From: Microvirga terrae
GTDB taxonomy: Bacteria; Pseudomonadota; Alphaproteobacteria; Rhizobiales; Beijerinckiaceae
DNA: 64,000 bases
Reading direction: 5' to 3'
Assembly: GCF_013307435.2 (NCBI RefSeq)
Contig: NZ_CP102845.1
Coordinates: 5,132,001-5,196,000 of the forward strand
How positions within the stretch are numbered: the stretch's first letter is position 1; each line of letters starts with the position of its first letter. A model generated the notes under the pieces. That model worked only from the letters and a program-made list of their open reading frames with translations, ran no database searches and was not told where the DNA came from. The position numbers and the translations under genes were made by a program. This document shows positions 35,070 to 43,879 of this stretch, one piece after another.

Positions 35070-35279
35070 TTAGGCCGTTTGAATGTTGTTGACGGCGACT
35101 TTGCCGGAGCGGCGGTCCTCGGCGGTGTCGAAGGAGACCTTCTGGCCCTCGCGCAGGCCGCGGATGCCGGCGCGCTCAAGCGCGGTGGCGTGGACGAACA
35201 CGTCCTTGCTGCCGTCGTCCGGCTGGATGAAGCCGAAGCCCTTCTGGTCGTTGTAGAACTTCACGGTGCCCGTAATCAT
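35070..35279 (-). CDS. cspA: CspA-family cold-shock protein
   Basis: A 69-residue single OB-fold protein. It has RNP1 (KGFGFIQPD) and RNP2 (DVFVHATAL), starts MITGTVKFYNDQ and binds single-stranded nucleic acids as an RNA chaperone. ATG 35279 follows AAGGA; a longer frame to 35423 is a read-through of the leader. About 270 bp of upstream DNA is free of genes, as expected for the long 5' leader of cold-shock mRNAs. Confidence 0.95.
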   Translation of the reverse strand: MITGTVKFYNDQKGFGFIQPDDGSKDVFVHATALERAGIRGLREGQKVSFDTAEDRRSGKVAVNNIQTA

Positions 35280-35549
35280 GGGGGGTATCCTTGGTAAGGC
35301 TGATATGCACGTGAGCCAGCGTCGTGCAGCCGCACGAGCGCGCGCTCGGTTCGTCGATGTTTGGAAGAGTGTCTGAACGTGCGCCTGGAATGCCAAGGCG
35401 TAACGGCCCGATTGTCCGGCCAAATGTCGATAACGGTTATCTAGGGTCTCCTTGCGGCGAATACAAGGCGGGATTTCCGAAAACCCGCCACCCGCTCCGG
35501 CAGAGCCCGGACCAGGATGGTCCCAATAGGATCTGTCGGTGCGTTCCTG

Positions 35550-35888
35550 TCAGTACTTCAGCCGCAGGGCCTGAACGCTCCCGCCACCATCGGCGCAGGC
35601 GATCCGGGCGCGCGGGCACGCGGAGACATAGGCCGGCGTGGGGCAGTAGGTCTGCATGAAGCTCTCGTCGATGGCGCAGGTCACGTGCACCCGGTAGTAA
35701 CCCTGCGGGCCGCTCGGCGCATCGTGCAGCACGGAATAGCCGAGCCCTTGGTCGGCGAGCCGTGCGATCGCGCGGCCAGACTGAAGCCGGCTGGTCTCGA
35801 ACCGTGTGGTCGTCCTCACATCCGCCGCCTGGGCCGCCGACCCGATCAGACCGGTTGCCAAGGCGATCCCCATCAAAAGCCGCGTCAT
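35550..35888 (-). CDS. Exported hypothetical protein
   Basis: A 112-residue protein with a Sec signal peptide (MTRLLMGIALATGLIGSAAQAA). The mature part has four cysteines (VTCAI, QTYCP, SACP, IACADGG) that could form two disulfides. ATG 35888 has GAGG upstream; an upstream start at 35936 would disrupt the signal peptide. Family not recognised. Confidence 0.7.
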   Translation of the reverse strand: MTRLLMGIALATGLIGSAAQAADVRTTTRFETSRLQSGRAIARLADQGLGYSVLHDAPSGPQGYYRVHVTCAIDESFMQTYCPTPAYVSACPRARIACADGGGSVQALRLKY

Positions 35889-36122
35889 GCTGCGCCTCAC
35901 TCCCGTTGTAAGAGCCGGCCGTGCCGAACCAGCCATGCCGTTACGGCACTACCTTCCTTGAGATAACTGCAAAGCTGCCCTTCCGGATCCATCGCACGCC
36001 TCTGCACGAAGGATTAACCACACCCCTGCCCCGTGCCCGCGGTCTGCGGGACTTTAAGCAACCGGTAGGATCTTGTGCCGGATAAACGCTGCCAGTTGTA
36101 AGCGTGAACTGTCCAGGATCCC

Positions 36123-36407
36123 ATGCACCACATCCATCTCGCTGAGGGTATGCGGCTTCGTTTTCCGGCGCGCAGCGCCGATTTCGACCAGGGTGTCGAG
36201 ATCGGAATCGTCGCGGCATTGATGAGCCAGGATCTGACGGAATTCACCCGCAGGATCTCCAACGACAACCTGGGTCAGGTGCGTGCCCTGGTTGAGCAGT
36301 TCGGCTACCGGCTCGTCGAGGGCCCGGCGGATGCGGAATTTGTGGAGCTCAACTTCTACAGCCGCACAGCCCGCCCACGTCTGCGCGTCGTGCATTCGGG
36401 AACCTGA
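36123..36407 (+). CDS. Small hypothetical protein
   Basis: A 94-residue soluble protein with a central helical segment (FTRRISNDNLGQVRALVEQFG) and a short beta-rich end. CCAGGATCCC precedes the ATG. It converges with the EamA transporter gene 6 bp away. The family is not recognised. Confidence 0.6.
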   Translation: MHHIHLAEGMRLRFPARSADFDQGVEIGIVAALMSQDLTEFTRRISNDNLGQVRALVEQFGYRLVEGPADAEFVELNFYSRTARPRLRVVHSGT

Positions 36408-36413
36408 GGCGCG

Positions 36414-37343
36414 TCAGGCTGAAAATCTCTTCTGCATGGCGCGGACGCGCTCCCTGTAAGCCGTGTAGAAGCCGCTCACGGCAATGAGACCGGCCCCGGC
36501 GACGGTCCAGGAATCCGGCAGCGATCCGAAGACCAGATAGCCGAGCGTGCCGGCCCAGATCAGCTGGACATAGGAAAACGGCGCGATCAGCGACGCGTTG
36601 CCCTGGCGATAGGCCAGAACCACGAATCCGTGGCCGATCGCGAACAGGACGCCCATGCACAGGCCGAGCGCGATCTCGGTTCCATTCGGTGTCACCCAAT
36701 GGAAGGGCATGAGCGCGCTCAGAACGAGGCTGCCGACCGAGGCCGAATAGGCGAGCGTCGTCAGGGCCTGGTCGCCGGTGATCTTGCGGGTCACCACGGC
36801 GCCGACGGCCCAGCTCGATGCACTGATGATCGGCAGGAAGGCCGCGGGCTGGAAGGTGCCCGCGCCGGGACGCACCACGATCATGACCCCGATCAGGCCG
36901 ATTGCCGCTGCGCTCCAGCGCCGCCAGCCGACGGACTCGCCGAGGAACAGCACGGAGAGCGCCATGATCAGGATCGGCGAGACGAAGAAGATCGCGGTCG
37001 CATCAGCCACGGGCAGATGGGGCAGGCTCTGGATGAACATGATGGACGAGCCCACCATGCCCAAACCTCTGAGCACCTGAAGGCTCGGCCGCTGCGAGCG
37101 CAGCAGGGCGGGGCCGCCTTTCATCAGCACGACAGGGATGATGACGAGCGCGAAGGTGACATAGCGCATCCAGGCCACTTCCGGCGGCGGCAGGGTGGAA
37201 GCGAGCTGCTTCGTGATGACGTCAGCCACGGAAAACACGATCGTAGAGGCGATCAGGAACAGGATCCCCCGCAACGGAGAGGCCGACGCGCCGGAGGGCA
37301 CAGGCGGAGCCGGGTTCTTCCGGGCGACGGGGGCGGAGGTCAT
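36414..37343 (-). CDS. DMT-superfamily (EamA) transporter
   Basis: A 309-residue inner-membrane protein with ten hydrophobic helices in two EamA repeats (about residues 25-155 and 165-295). Typical features are the VADVITKQLA opening and the VAWMRYVTFALVIIPV helix. EamA proteins usually export metabolites or amino acids; the substrate is unknown. Confidence 0.9.
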   Translation of the reverse strand: MTSAPVARKNPAPPVPSGASASPLRGILFLIASTIVFSVADVITKQLASTLPPPEVAWMRYVTFALVIIPVVLMKGGPALLRSQRPSLQVLRGLGMVGSSIMFIQSLPHLPVADATAIFFVSPILIMALSVLFLGESVGWRRWSAAAIGLIGVMIVVRPGAGTFQPAAFLPIISASSWAVGAVVTRKITGDQALTTLAYSASVGSLVLSALMPFHWVTPNGTEIALGLCMGVLFAIGHGFVVLAYRQGNASLIAPFSYVQLIWAGTLGYLVFGSLPDSWTVAGAGLIAVSGFYTAYRERVRAMQKRFSA

Positions 37344-37613
37344 GAAGGACTCAAAAAATGAGGCTCGCGCGGCGACGCAACGAGCCTGAAGGTCTCAAGT
37401 TTGGAGGATATGGATTTACATAGAATACTGTTTTTACGCGCCGAGAAGTGCAAACTCGGCACATAGTCCATGCTTTCAGCGAATGGACCGATCAGTCGAC
37501 GGACTTACTCTTGCGCTCTAAGCATGGAAGCCCCGAACCGGCCTTGGTCTTTGGATCGCCTGTCGAGACCTGTCCATGGAGCAGGCATGCGGAATGAATA
37601 TAGGCAGGAGCAG

Positions 37614-38834
37614 ATGCCGGAGACACCGAGCCGTCTGGTGAGAGGGACCTCCGCCTTTCGCCAGTTGAATCTCGCCCTGTTCGCCGCCGGCTTCTCGACC
37701 TTTGCCATCTTGTACTGCGTTCAGCCCCTGCTGCCGGAGTTTTCGCAGGAGTTCCATGTCAGCGCCGCCATCAGCAGCCTGTCCCTGTCGCTCTCGACCG
37801 GCCTCCTCGCCGTGGCCATGCTGGCGGCCGGATCCCTGTCTGACGTCTGGGGGCGCAAGCCCGTCATGGTGGCGTCCCTTTTCGCCTCGGCAGTTCTGAC
37901 TCTTCTCTCGGCCGCCGCCCCGAACTGGACCAGCCTGCTCTTCGCCCGCATGCTGATCGGTGTCACCCTGAGCGGCCTTCCGGCCGTCGCCATGGCCTAT
38001 GTGAGCGAGGAGGTGGATCCGAAATCCATCGGCCTCGCCATGGGGCTCTTCATCGGCGGCAACGCGGTAGGCGGCATGGCGGGACGGATCATCAGCGGCC
38101 TGCTGACGGATCTCGGCTCCTGGCGGCTCGCCATCGGCCTGATCGGAGCCGTGGGGCTCGCATCGGCGGTCGCGGCCTGGCGGAGCCTGCCGGCTTCAGC
38201 CCACTTCCAACCCCGCCCAGCCCGTCCGGCAGAGCTGCTGGGCTCCTTCAGGGAACACCTGCGCGATCCCGGCCTGCGGGCCCTGTTTGCGGAGGCTTTC
38301 CTCCTCATGGGCGGGTTCGTGACGATCTACAACTATCTCGGCTATCGCCTGACGGAGGCGCCCTATTCCCTGAGCCAGACCGCCATCGGGGCGATCTTCT
38401 CCGCCTATCTGATCGGAACCTTAAGCTCCGCCTGGATCGGCGAGCTGGCGGGACGGTTGGGGCGACGGCGCGTCCTATGGGCCATGATCGCGATCATGCT
38501 CGCCGGCGTGGCGCTGACGCTCTTCCATCCTCTGGCGCTCATCCTGGCCGGGGTCGTGGCCGTCACCTTCGGGTTCTTCGGCGCGCATTCCATCGCGAGC
38601 AGCTGGGTGGGAAACCGGGCTCTGAGCGGGAAGGCTCAGGCCTCCGCCCTGTATCTGTTCTGCTACTACCTAGGCTCCAGCGCCGTCGGCACCCTGGGCG
38701 GCGTGTTCTGGATTCATGGCGGCTGGTCCGGCGTCGCGGCCCTGGTGACCCTTCTGCTCGCAGTGGCCCTTGGTCTTGCCCTCTGGCTCATGACTCTTCC
38801 GCCGCGCAAAGCTGGGCCGGACCCATCCCAGTAA
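37614..38834 (+). CDS. MFS transporter, YnfM-like
   Basis: A 406-residue twelve-helix MFS transporter. It has LYCVQPLLPEFSQEF in the first helix region and the MFS loop motif GSLSDVWGRKPVM between helices 2 and 3, and ends in a short basic tail. ATG 37614 is chosen because GGAG lies just upstream; frames back to 37470 lack support. It resembles the YnfM/arabinose-efflux subgroup; the substrate is unknown. Confidence 0.9.
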   Translation: MPETPSRLVRGTSAFRQLNLALFAAGFSTFAILYCVQPLLPEFSQEFHVSAAISSLSLSLSTGLLAVAMLAAGSLSDVWGRKPVMVASLFASAVLTLLSAAAPNWTSLLFARMLIGVTLSGLPAVAMAYVSEEVDPKSIGLAMGLFIGGNAVGGMAGRIISGLLTDLGSWRLAIGLIGAVGLASAVAAWRSLPASAHFQPRPARPAELLGSFREHLRDPGLRALFAEAFLLMGGFVTIYNYLGYRLTEAPYSLSQTAIGAIFSAYLIGTLSSAWIGELAGRLGRRRVLWAMIAIMLAGVALTLFHPLALILAGVVAVTFGFFGAHSIASSWVGNRALSGKAQASALYLFCYYLGSSAVGTLGGVFWIHGGWSGVAALVTLLLAVALGLALWLMTLPPRKAGPDPSQ

Positions 38835-39045
38835 GCAAGCATGCGCGACCAAGCAATCGCGCGAGAGAGTGTTTGAGTTCAATTTGACGCTCGATTTGAT
38901 CGCTACACTATCATCATAGATCAATTGCATAGTGGACTCTGATACTGAGGCTATACATCCGATATGGCGGATGATTATAGCGTCTTAATGTTGCCCTATT
39001 AGCCTTCATTTTGCACCCCATCGATAACAATCAAGGGAATGCATT

Positions 39046-39435
39046 GTGGATCAACGTAAGGTGACGCTCGCACTCGCCAGTCTTTTCATCTCCGGATCGA
39101 CGATCGTCTTGACTCCTGCCGCTCATGCGGAGCCTGACACATCGTCCAGCAAGGTCATCCAGAGCGGCCGCGCCTCCTGGTACGGACCGGGCTTCCACGG
39201 CCGGCGCACCGCGAGCGGCGAAACCTTCAACACCAACGATCTGACCGCCGCCCACCGCACCCTGCCCTTCGGCACGAAGGTCCGGGTCGTGAACCGGAAG
39301 ACTGGCAAATCCGTGGTGGTTCGTATCAATGATCGTGGTCCCTATGCCCATGGCCGCGTCATCGACCTGTCAAAAGCCTCCGCGCAGGCGATTGGGATCT
39401 CCGGGGTCGGATCCGTCGACGTCGCCCAGCTCTGA
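39046..39435 (+). CDS. RlpA-like septal-ring/DPBB-domain protein
   Basis: A 129-residue secreted protein with a signal peptide (to about residue 28) and a double-psi beta-barrel of the RlpA type: GRASWYGPGFHGRRTASGE, then LTAAHRTLPFGTKVRVVN and VVRINDRGPY with the catalytic-type Asp. RlpA proteins bind or cleave denuded peptidoglycan glycans. It lacks the C-terminal SPOR domain of full-length RlpA. The start is GTG 39046. Confidence 0.9.
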   Translation: MDQRKVTLALASLFISGSTIVLTPAAHAEPDTSSSKVIQSGRASWYGPGFHGRRTASGETFNTNDLTAAHRTLPFGTKVRVVNRKTGKSVVVRINDRGPYAHGRVIDLSKASAQAIGISGVGSVDVAQL

Positions 39436-39497
39436 CGGCGGTTCCGAAGCCAGCCGTTTTTTCATCACCGAATCATCGTCAAACTGAGCCTTTACGA

Positions 39498-39529
39498 GCG
39501 CCCGGGCAGGAACCTTCCTGTCCGGGCGC
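39498..39529 (+). terminator. Terminator hairpin after the RlpA-like gene
   Basis: A 15-bp stem GCGCCCGGGCAGGAA with a CC loop and one G-T pair, about 60 bp after the stop. No T-run follows. Confidence 0.6.
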
Positions 39530-39603
39530 CTCATGGAACCGAGAAGCCTTCGGGTCGCTTTTCCCCGGTCACCTTTTTTGAACACGAGGCCTATTGGAAA
39601 CGC

Positions 39604-40428
39604 ATGAAGATCGGTCGGCCGCTGACATCGATCACTGCCCTCCTGGCGTTGCTGACGGCCGCGGCCCCCATGGCTGCGGCGCAGACAGGACGGACCTGGG
39701 TCGATCCCCCGGCTGAGGGCACGGCCTCCCCGCCGCCCTCCCCGCCCGCGAGCCCGGCACCGGCCGCCCCCGTGCCGGCCGCCCCGGCGCCGGCCCCGCA
39801 GGCCGCGACACCGCCCCCCGCACCTCTTCCCGCCCCTGCGGCTCCGCCGACCCGATCGGCACAGCCTCAGGATCCGGTCGCCCGGCCCGACGCGCCGGCT
39901 GTCCGGCAGGCCGAGCCGCCGCCTGCGGCAGCCCCGTCGGCTCCCGCCGTGACGGCGCGGCCGCAGAAGGACCCGGATGCCGACAAGCGCGGCGACCGCG
40001 AGTCCGTGGCGAGAAACTTCGCGATCGATTATCTCCAGTCCTGGTCGGCCTCGAACGACGTCGCGCTGGAAGCCACGGCGGCCTTCTATGCGCCCCGGAT
40101 CCTCTTCCATGGCCGCGAAGTGACCATGCAGAGGCTCTTCAACGAGAAGCGGCGCTTCGTGCGGCGCTGGCCCGAGCGCGACTATCGTCCGCGCCCGGAC
40201 GGGATCGGAACCGTGTGCAACCCGGCCGGCGAGGTCTGCACGGTGCATGCGGTGTTCGATTTCACCGCCTCGTCGCCCAAGCGGCGGCGCATCTCGCAGG
40301 GCACCGGCGCCCTTCAGCTCATCGTTCAGTTCATCGGCGACAAGCCGGTTATCGTGGCCGAGCACAGCACGCTGCTCGGCCAGGACCGCCGCCGAAATCG
40401 TGCCCCGGAGGGCGCCTCGCATGAATGA
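39604..40428 (+). CDS. Secreted Pro/Ala-rich protein with NTF2-like C-terminal domain
   Basis: A 274-residue protein with a signal peptide (to about residue 28), a low-complexity Pro/Ala segment (about 35-125) and a folded C-terminal part of about 130 residues (VARNFAIDYLQSWSASND onward). The latter resembles an NTF2-like domain and contains two cysteines (TVCNPAGEVCTVH) likely to pair. It ends overlapping the start of the next gene by 8 bp, so the two are coupled. Function unknown. Confidence 0.8.
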   Translation: MKIGRPLTSITALLALLTAAAPMAAAQTGRTWVDPPAEGTASPPPSPPASPAPAAPVPAAPAPAPQAATPPPAPLPAPAAPPTRSAQPQDPVARPDAPAVRQAEPPPAAAPSAPAVTARPQKDPDADKRGDRESVARNFAIDYLQSWSASNDVALEATAAFYAPRILFHGREVTMQRLFNEKRRFVRRWPERDYRPRPDGIGTVCNPAGEVCTVHAVFDFTASSPKRRRISQGTGALQLIVQFIGDKPVIVAEHSTLLGQDRRRNRAPEGASHE

Positions 40429-41599
40429 CGACACCATGACCCACGATCCGAAGGCGGATCCGCGCCGCAACTGGGCCCGCATGCGCGACAGGATGCGCGA
40501 GACCATCCACGCGGAGCTCGACCGGTTTCACCCCACCGACGACGCCCGCCGCGCGCTCGAGCTGATCATCGAATCCTCCGTGCGCCCGTCCGAGGTGGAC
40601 GGGGTGCTCAAGCTCACCATCATCGACCACGAGGGCCGGCCGCGCACGATCGAGAAGGACGGGCGGAATGCGGAGTTCACGCTGCACGACCTGATGGACG
40701 AACTGCGCCTGAAATATCCGGTGCTGTTCCGGCCGGCGAAGCGCGACGAGGCCTCGATCGCAGACGGGAGCGAACCGCCCCGGCCGCGCGAGAAGCCGAA
40801 GCGCGATTGGATGAGCCTCGACCCCGGCTCGCCTCCGCGGCCGGCGGCCGAACCGGCCCCGCCACCGGAGGAGGCAGTCGTGCCGCCGGTGCGGCAGGAG
40901 GCCGCCGCTGACGAACGAGGCCCGAGGCTGCCGGCCGCGGAATGGCCGCGCAGCTCGCCCGAGGCGTCCAAGGCCGCGGTCGCGCGCGACCGCAGCGCCG
41001 GGAACCCGGTGGAACACCATCCGGTCCCGATGGCCGAGGAGCACGAGCGCACGGTCTTCGGCGACATGCGCACCCGCTCCTGGAAGCGCCCGGCCCTCGC
41101 GCTCAGCGCGGCGGCCGTCCTCGCGCTCGTGGGCGTCGGCGCCGTCTTGTTCCGGGGCGACGAGGCGCCTGCCCCTCAGTCCAGCACGGGCGCGCCGGCC
41201 GCGGCCACCGCCGCAGCGGCCAGTCCCATCCGGGAACCGGAGCCTTCGAGCACGGGCTCGACCGGCTCCGCGGGGGCGCTGCGCGGGGTGCCGGACGTGA
41301 TCGACACGGCGACCCTGTCCCTGAACGGTGAGGTGGTGCGCCTGTTCGGAGTGGAATGGGCGCCAGGCGCCGGCAAGCCCGAAGACCTGACCCAGTATCT
41401 CAACGGCCGCGAAGTGGCCTGCGATCAGGTGGCCGGAAACGACGTCTACCGGTGCCAGGTCGGCGGACAGGATCTGTCCCGCGTGGTGCTGTTCAACGGC
41501 GGCGGGCGGCCCACCGACGATGCGACTCCGGACCTCAAGGCCGCGGCCGAGAAGGCCCGCGAAGCGAAGATCGGCGTCTGGGGCAAGCAGCAGCCGTAA
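40421..41599 (+). CDS. Membrane protein with degenerate SNase-like C-terminal domain
   Basis: A 392-residue protein. It has a soluble N-terminal helical region (residues 1-110), a Pro-rich linker, one transmembrane helix (about 227-247, ALALSAAAVLALVGVGAVLF), and a C-terminal thermonuclease-like beta-barrel (about 295-392, VIDTATLSLNGEVVRLFGVE to KAREAKIGVWG). The catalytic DGDT and DAPE segments of true SNases read DTAT and WAPG, so nuclease activity is unlikely. ATG 40421 overlaps the previous gene. A longer frame from 40247 is rejected as it runs inside that gene. Confidence 0.8.
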   Translation: MNDDTMTHDPKADPRRNWARMRDRMRETIHAELDRFHPTDDARRALELIIESSVRPSEVDGVLKLTIIDHEGRPRTIEKDGRNAEFTLHDLMDELRLKYPVLFRPAKRDEASIADGSEPPRPREKPKRDWMSLDPGSPPRPAAEPAPPPEEAVVPPVRQEAAADERGPRLPAAEWPRSSPEASKAAVARDRSAGNPVEHHPVPMAEEHERTVFGDMRTRSWKRPALALSAAAVLALVGVGAVLFRGDEAPAPQSSTGAPAAATAAAASPIREPEPSSTGSTGSAGALRGVPDVIDTATLSLNGEVVRLFGVEWAPGAGKPEDLTQYLNGREVACDQVAGNDVYRCQVGGQDLSRVVLFNGGGRPTDDATPDLKAAAEKAREAKIGVWGKQQP

Positions 41600-41617
41600 G
41601 AGCGGCAACCAAAACGA

Positions 41618-41647
41618 AAGCGGCCCCCGCGCAGGCAGGGGCCGCTT
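41618..41647. terminator. Bidirectional terminator before minE
   Basis: AAGCGGCCCC and its complement enclose a 10-base loop between the convergent SNase-like and minE genes, with short A and T runs outside. Confidence 0.75.
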
Positions 41648-41665
41648 GGCTGAGGCTCATGGATT

Positions 41666-41929
41666 TCAGGCGCCCGCCGGGGCCGGCGCCGGAATCTCGA
41701 TCTCGATCTCGAGGGTCGAGATGTCGGAATCGCGGTTCATCTTCACCTGAACGTTGTCCTGCTCGACCATGACATGGCGGCGGACGACGGCCAGGATCTC
41801 TTCCCGCAGCTGCGCCACGAGATCGGGCTTGCCGCCGACGACGCCGCGCTCATGCGCGAGCAGGATCTGCAATCGCTCCCGCGCGACGGGCGCCGAGGTG
41901 CGCCGGTTGAAGAAGCTCAAAAGGCTCAT
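41666..41929 (-). CDS. minE: Cell-division topological specificity factor MinE
   Basis: An 87-residue protein that stimulates MinD ATPase and drives pole-to-pole oscillation. It has the amphipathic N-terminus [10 protein letters not shown], the MinD-binding segment [14 protein letters not shown], and the C-terminal dimer sheet ending in an acidic, Pro-rich tail. Its ATG overlaps the minD stop (ATGA). Confidence 0.96.
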   Translation of the reverse strand: MSLLSFFNRRTSAPVARERLQILLAHERGVVGGKPDLVAQLREEILAVVRRHVMVEQDNVQVKMNRDSDISTLEIEIEIPAPAPAGA

Positions 41930-42741
41930 GCAGCCCTCCGTCCGAACAACTTGCCGAACAACCCCTTCTTGTCGGTCGGGATGGTCAGCTCGACGGTCTC
42001 GCCCTTGAGGCGGCGCACGGCGTCGAAATAGGCCCGGCCCGGCGCGCTGGCCGGATTGTTCAGGGTCACCGGCGAGCCGACATTCGAGGCGCGCAGCACC
42101 TCCTCGCTCTCGGGGATGATGCCGATCAGCGGGATCGACAGGATCTCCAGCACGTCCTCGACCTTCAGCATCTCGCCGCGCTCGGCGCGGGCCGGATCGT
42201 AGCGGGTGAGCAGCAGGTGCTTCTCGATGCGCCCGCCCTTCTCGGCCAGCTCCGTCTTGGAATCGAGCAGGCCGATGATGCGGTCGGAGTCGCGGACCGA
42301 GGAGACCTCCGGGTTCGTCACGACCACCGCGACATCCGCATGGCGCATGGCCATGGTGGCGCCGCGCTCGATGCCCGCCGGGCTGTCGCAGATGATCCAG
42401 TCGAACTTTTCGCGCAGTTCGTTCAGCACCCGGGCCACGCCCTCTTCCGTGAGCGCATCCTTGTCGCGGGTCTGCGAGGCGGGCAGCAGGGAGAGGTTCT
42501 CCATGCGCTTGTCGCGGATGAGCGCCTGGTTGAGCTTCGCGTCGCCCTGCACCACGTTGATGAGGTCGAACACCACGCGGCGCTCGGCCCCCATGACGAG
42601 GTCCAGGTTGCGCAGGCCGACGTCGAAGTCGATGACCACGACCTTCTCGCCGCCATGCGCCAGCGCCGCGCCCAGCGCCGCCGAAGACGTTGTCTTGCCA
42701 ACGCCACCCTTGCCGGAAGTTACGACCAAAACTTTGGCCAT
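41926..42741 (-). CDS. minD: Septum-site determining ATPase MinD
   Basis: A 271-residue deviant Walker A ATPase. It has [10 protein letters not shown] (residues about 8-17), Walker [10 protein letters not shown], and a C-terminal amphipathic membrane-targeting helix ([12 protein letters not shown]). It recruits MinC to the membrane. It lies 16 bp after minC and overlaps minE. Confidence 0.97.
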   Translation of the reverse strand: MAKVLVVTSGKGGVGKTTSSAALGAALAHGGEKVVVIDFDVGLRNLDLVMGAERRVVFDLINVVQGDAKLNQALIRDKRMENLSLLPASQTRDKDALTEEGVARVLNELREKFDWIICDSPAGIERGATMAMRHADVAVVVTNPEVSSVRDSDRIIGLLDSKTELAEKGGRIEKHLLLTRYDPARAERGEMLKVEDVLEILSIPLIGIIPESEEVLRASNVGSPVTLNNPASAPGRAYFDAVRRLKGETVELTIPTDKKGLFGKLFGRRAA

Positions 42742-42757
42742 TGTCGCCCTCTTTCTC

Positions 42758-43480
42758 TCAATCCATTGTTTTCAGGATGATCGAATCGCCATCCAGGTTC
42801 ACTTGCACAGGCTGACCGAGGAACTTGCCTCCCAGATCGTCAGCGGTCTTGTAGAGCCCATCGATCGCAATCAATTCGGCTTCGAACTTCCGGCAGAAAA
42901 TACGGGCGCGGCCGTTGCCCGTGCAGCCCGCGATGGCGCGGCCGCGCAGGGATCCGTAGACGTGGATCGATCCGCCCGCGACGATCTCCGACCCGGACGC
43001 GACGGAGCCCAGCACCGTCACGTCGCCTTCGGGATGCAGGATCGATTGTCCCGACCGCACGGAGCCTTCGATGAGCAGCGATTTCTCCGGCACGGGCGCG
43101 TCGGCGAAGGGCGTGCCGGCGGCGGCGACCGCCGCGCTGGCGGCATCCGGCACGTCGATCTCGCCCGTCGGCTTGCCGCCGGCGATCGGCGGCGGCATGT
43201 CGCCATCGACGTTCTCGGGTGCCGCGCCTTCGAGGCCGATGATGCGGATGTTGCGCATCTTGAACGCGGCCAGGAGGAACTTCAGCTCGGACTTCGAGGG
43301 CTTCAGCGACGAAACGTCGGCGATGATGGGTCGCCCGGTGAAGAAGCCGGGCGAACGTTCCGATACGGCATCGAGATCTTCGAGCCAGTCTCTCAGCGGC
43401 ACTTCGGGCGCGAGGACCAGGGCCATGAAGGACCTGCCACGGAAGCGAAGAGAAGGACGGTTGCGAACGGCAATGGTCAC
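42758..43480 (-). CDS. minC: Septum-site determining protein MinC
   Basis: A 240-residue FtsZ inhibitor. It has an N-terminal MinC_N domain (about 1-100), a short acidic and Ala-rich linker, and the C-terminal beta-helix (about 125-235, with VRSGQSILHPEGDVTVLGSV and GGSIHVYGSLRGRAIAGC) that binds MinD. It is the first gene of the minCDE operon. The 400 bp upstream contain no gene except a possible 11-codon frame. Confidence 0.95.
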   Translation of the reverse strand: MTIAVRNRPSLRFRGRSFMALVLAPEVPLRDWLEDLDAVSERSPGFFTGRPIIADVSSLKPSKSELKFLLAAFKMRNIRIIGLEGAAPENVDGDMPPPIAGGKPTGEIDVPDAASAAVAAAGTPFADAPVPEKSLLIEGSVRSGQSILHPEGDVTVLGSVASGSEIVAGGSIHVYGSLRGRAIAGCTGNGRARIFCRKFEAELIAIDGLYKTADDLGGKFLGQPVQVNLDGDSIILKTMD

Positions 43481-43879
43481 GGGAGTACAGATTCCTTTAA
43501 TTCCCCATGATTTCGACCGTTTATGGTTAACGGACCGTTAAAGGAGCCGGCGGGCGCTCACAATTTTGCGGCCGGGCGCGGTCGCGGGATCTGCGGGAAT
43601 TCCAAGGCGGAATCCGGGTAAACCCTGAGGCTCAGATGAGAACTTCCGCCCCTTCAAGGAATATAAAGATAAAACATATCTCTTTTTGATTATCTCATAG
43701 CACTTATTGAGTATTACTCCGTCCTCAAAGCTCAATTGACCGAGCCATTAAGGAGCATACGATGAGATTTCTTTCGTTTTGTTTCATCGTTGCTTAACGC
43801 ATATTTTCATCGATAGGGACGAGCACAGAACGATCGGATCGACAAGCAGCCGCAAGGCTCATCCAGGGGAGGATGAAGA
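43481..43879. other. minC upstream region with an 11-codon frame
   Basis: A 400-bp gap, AT-rich at 43640-43760. An 11-codon plus-strand frame at 43762-43797 (MRFLSFCFIVA) has a strong AAGGAG site. No other coding frame is credible. Confidence 0.5.

Noticed and set aside
43538..43735. 65-residue minus-strand frame upstream of minC
   Set aside because: AT-rich promoter region, no ribosome site, no conserved features seen.
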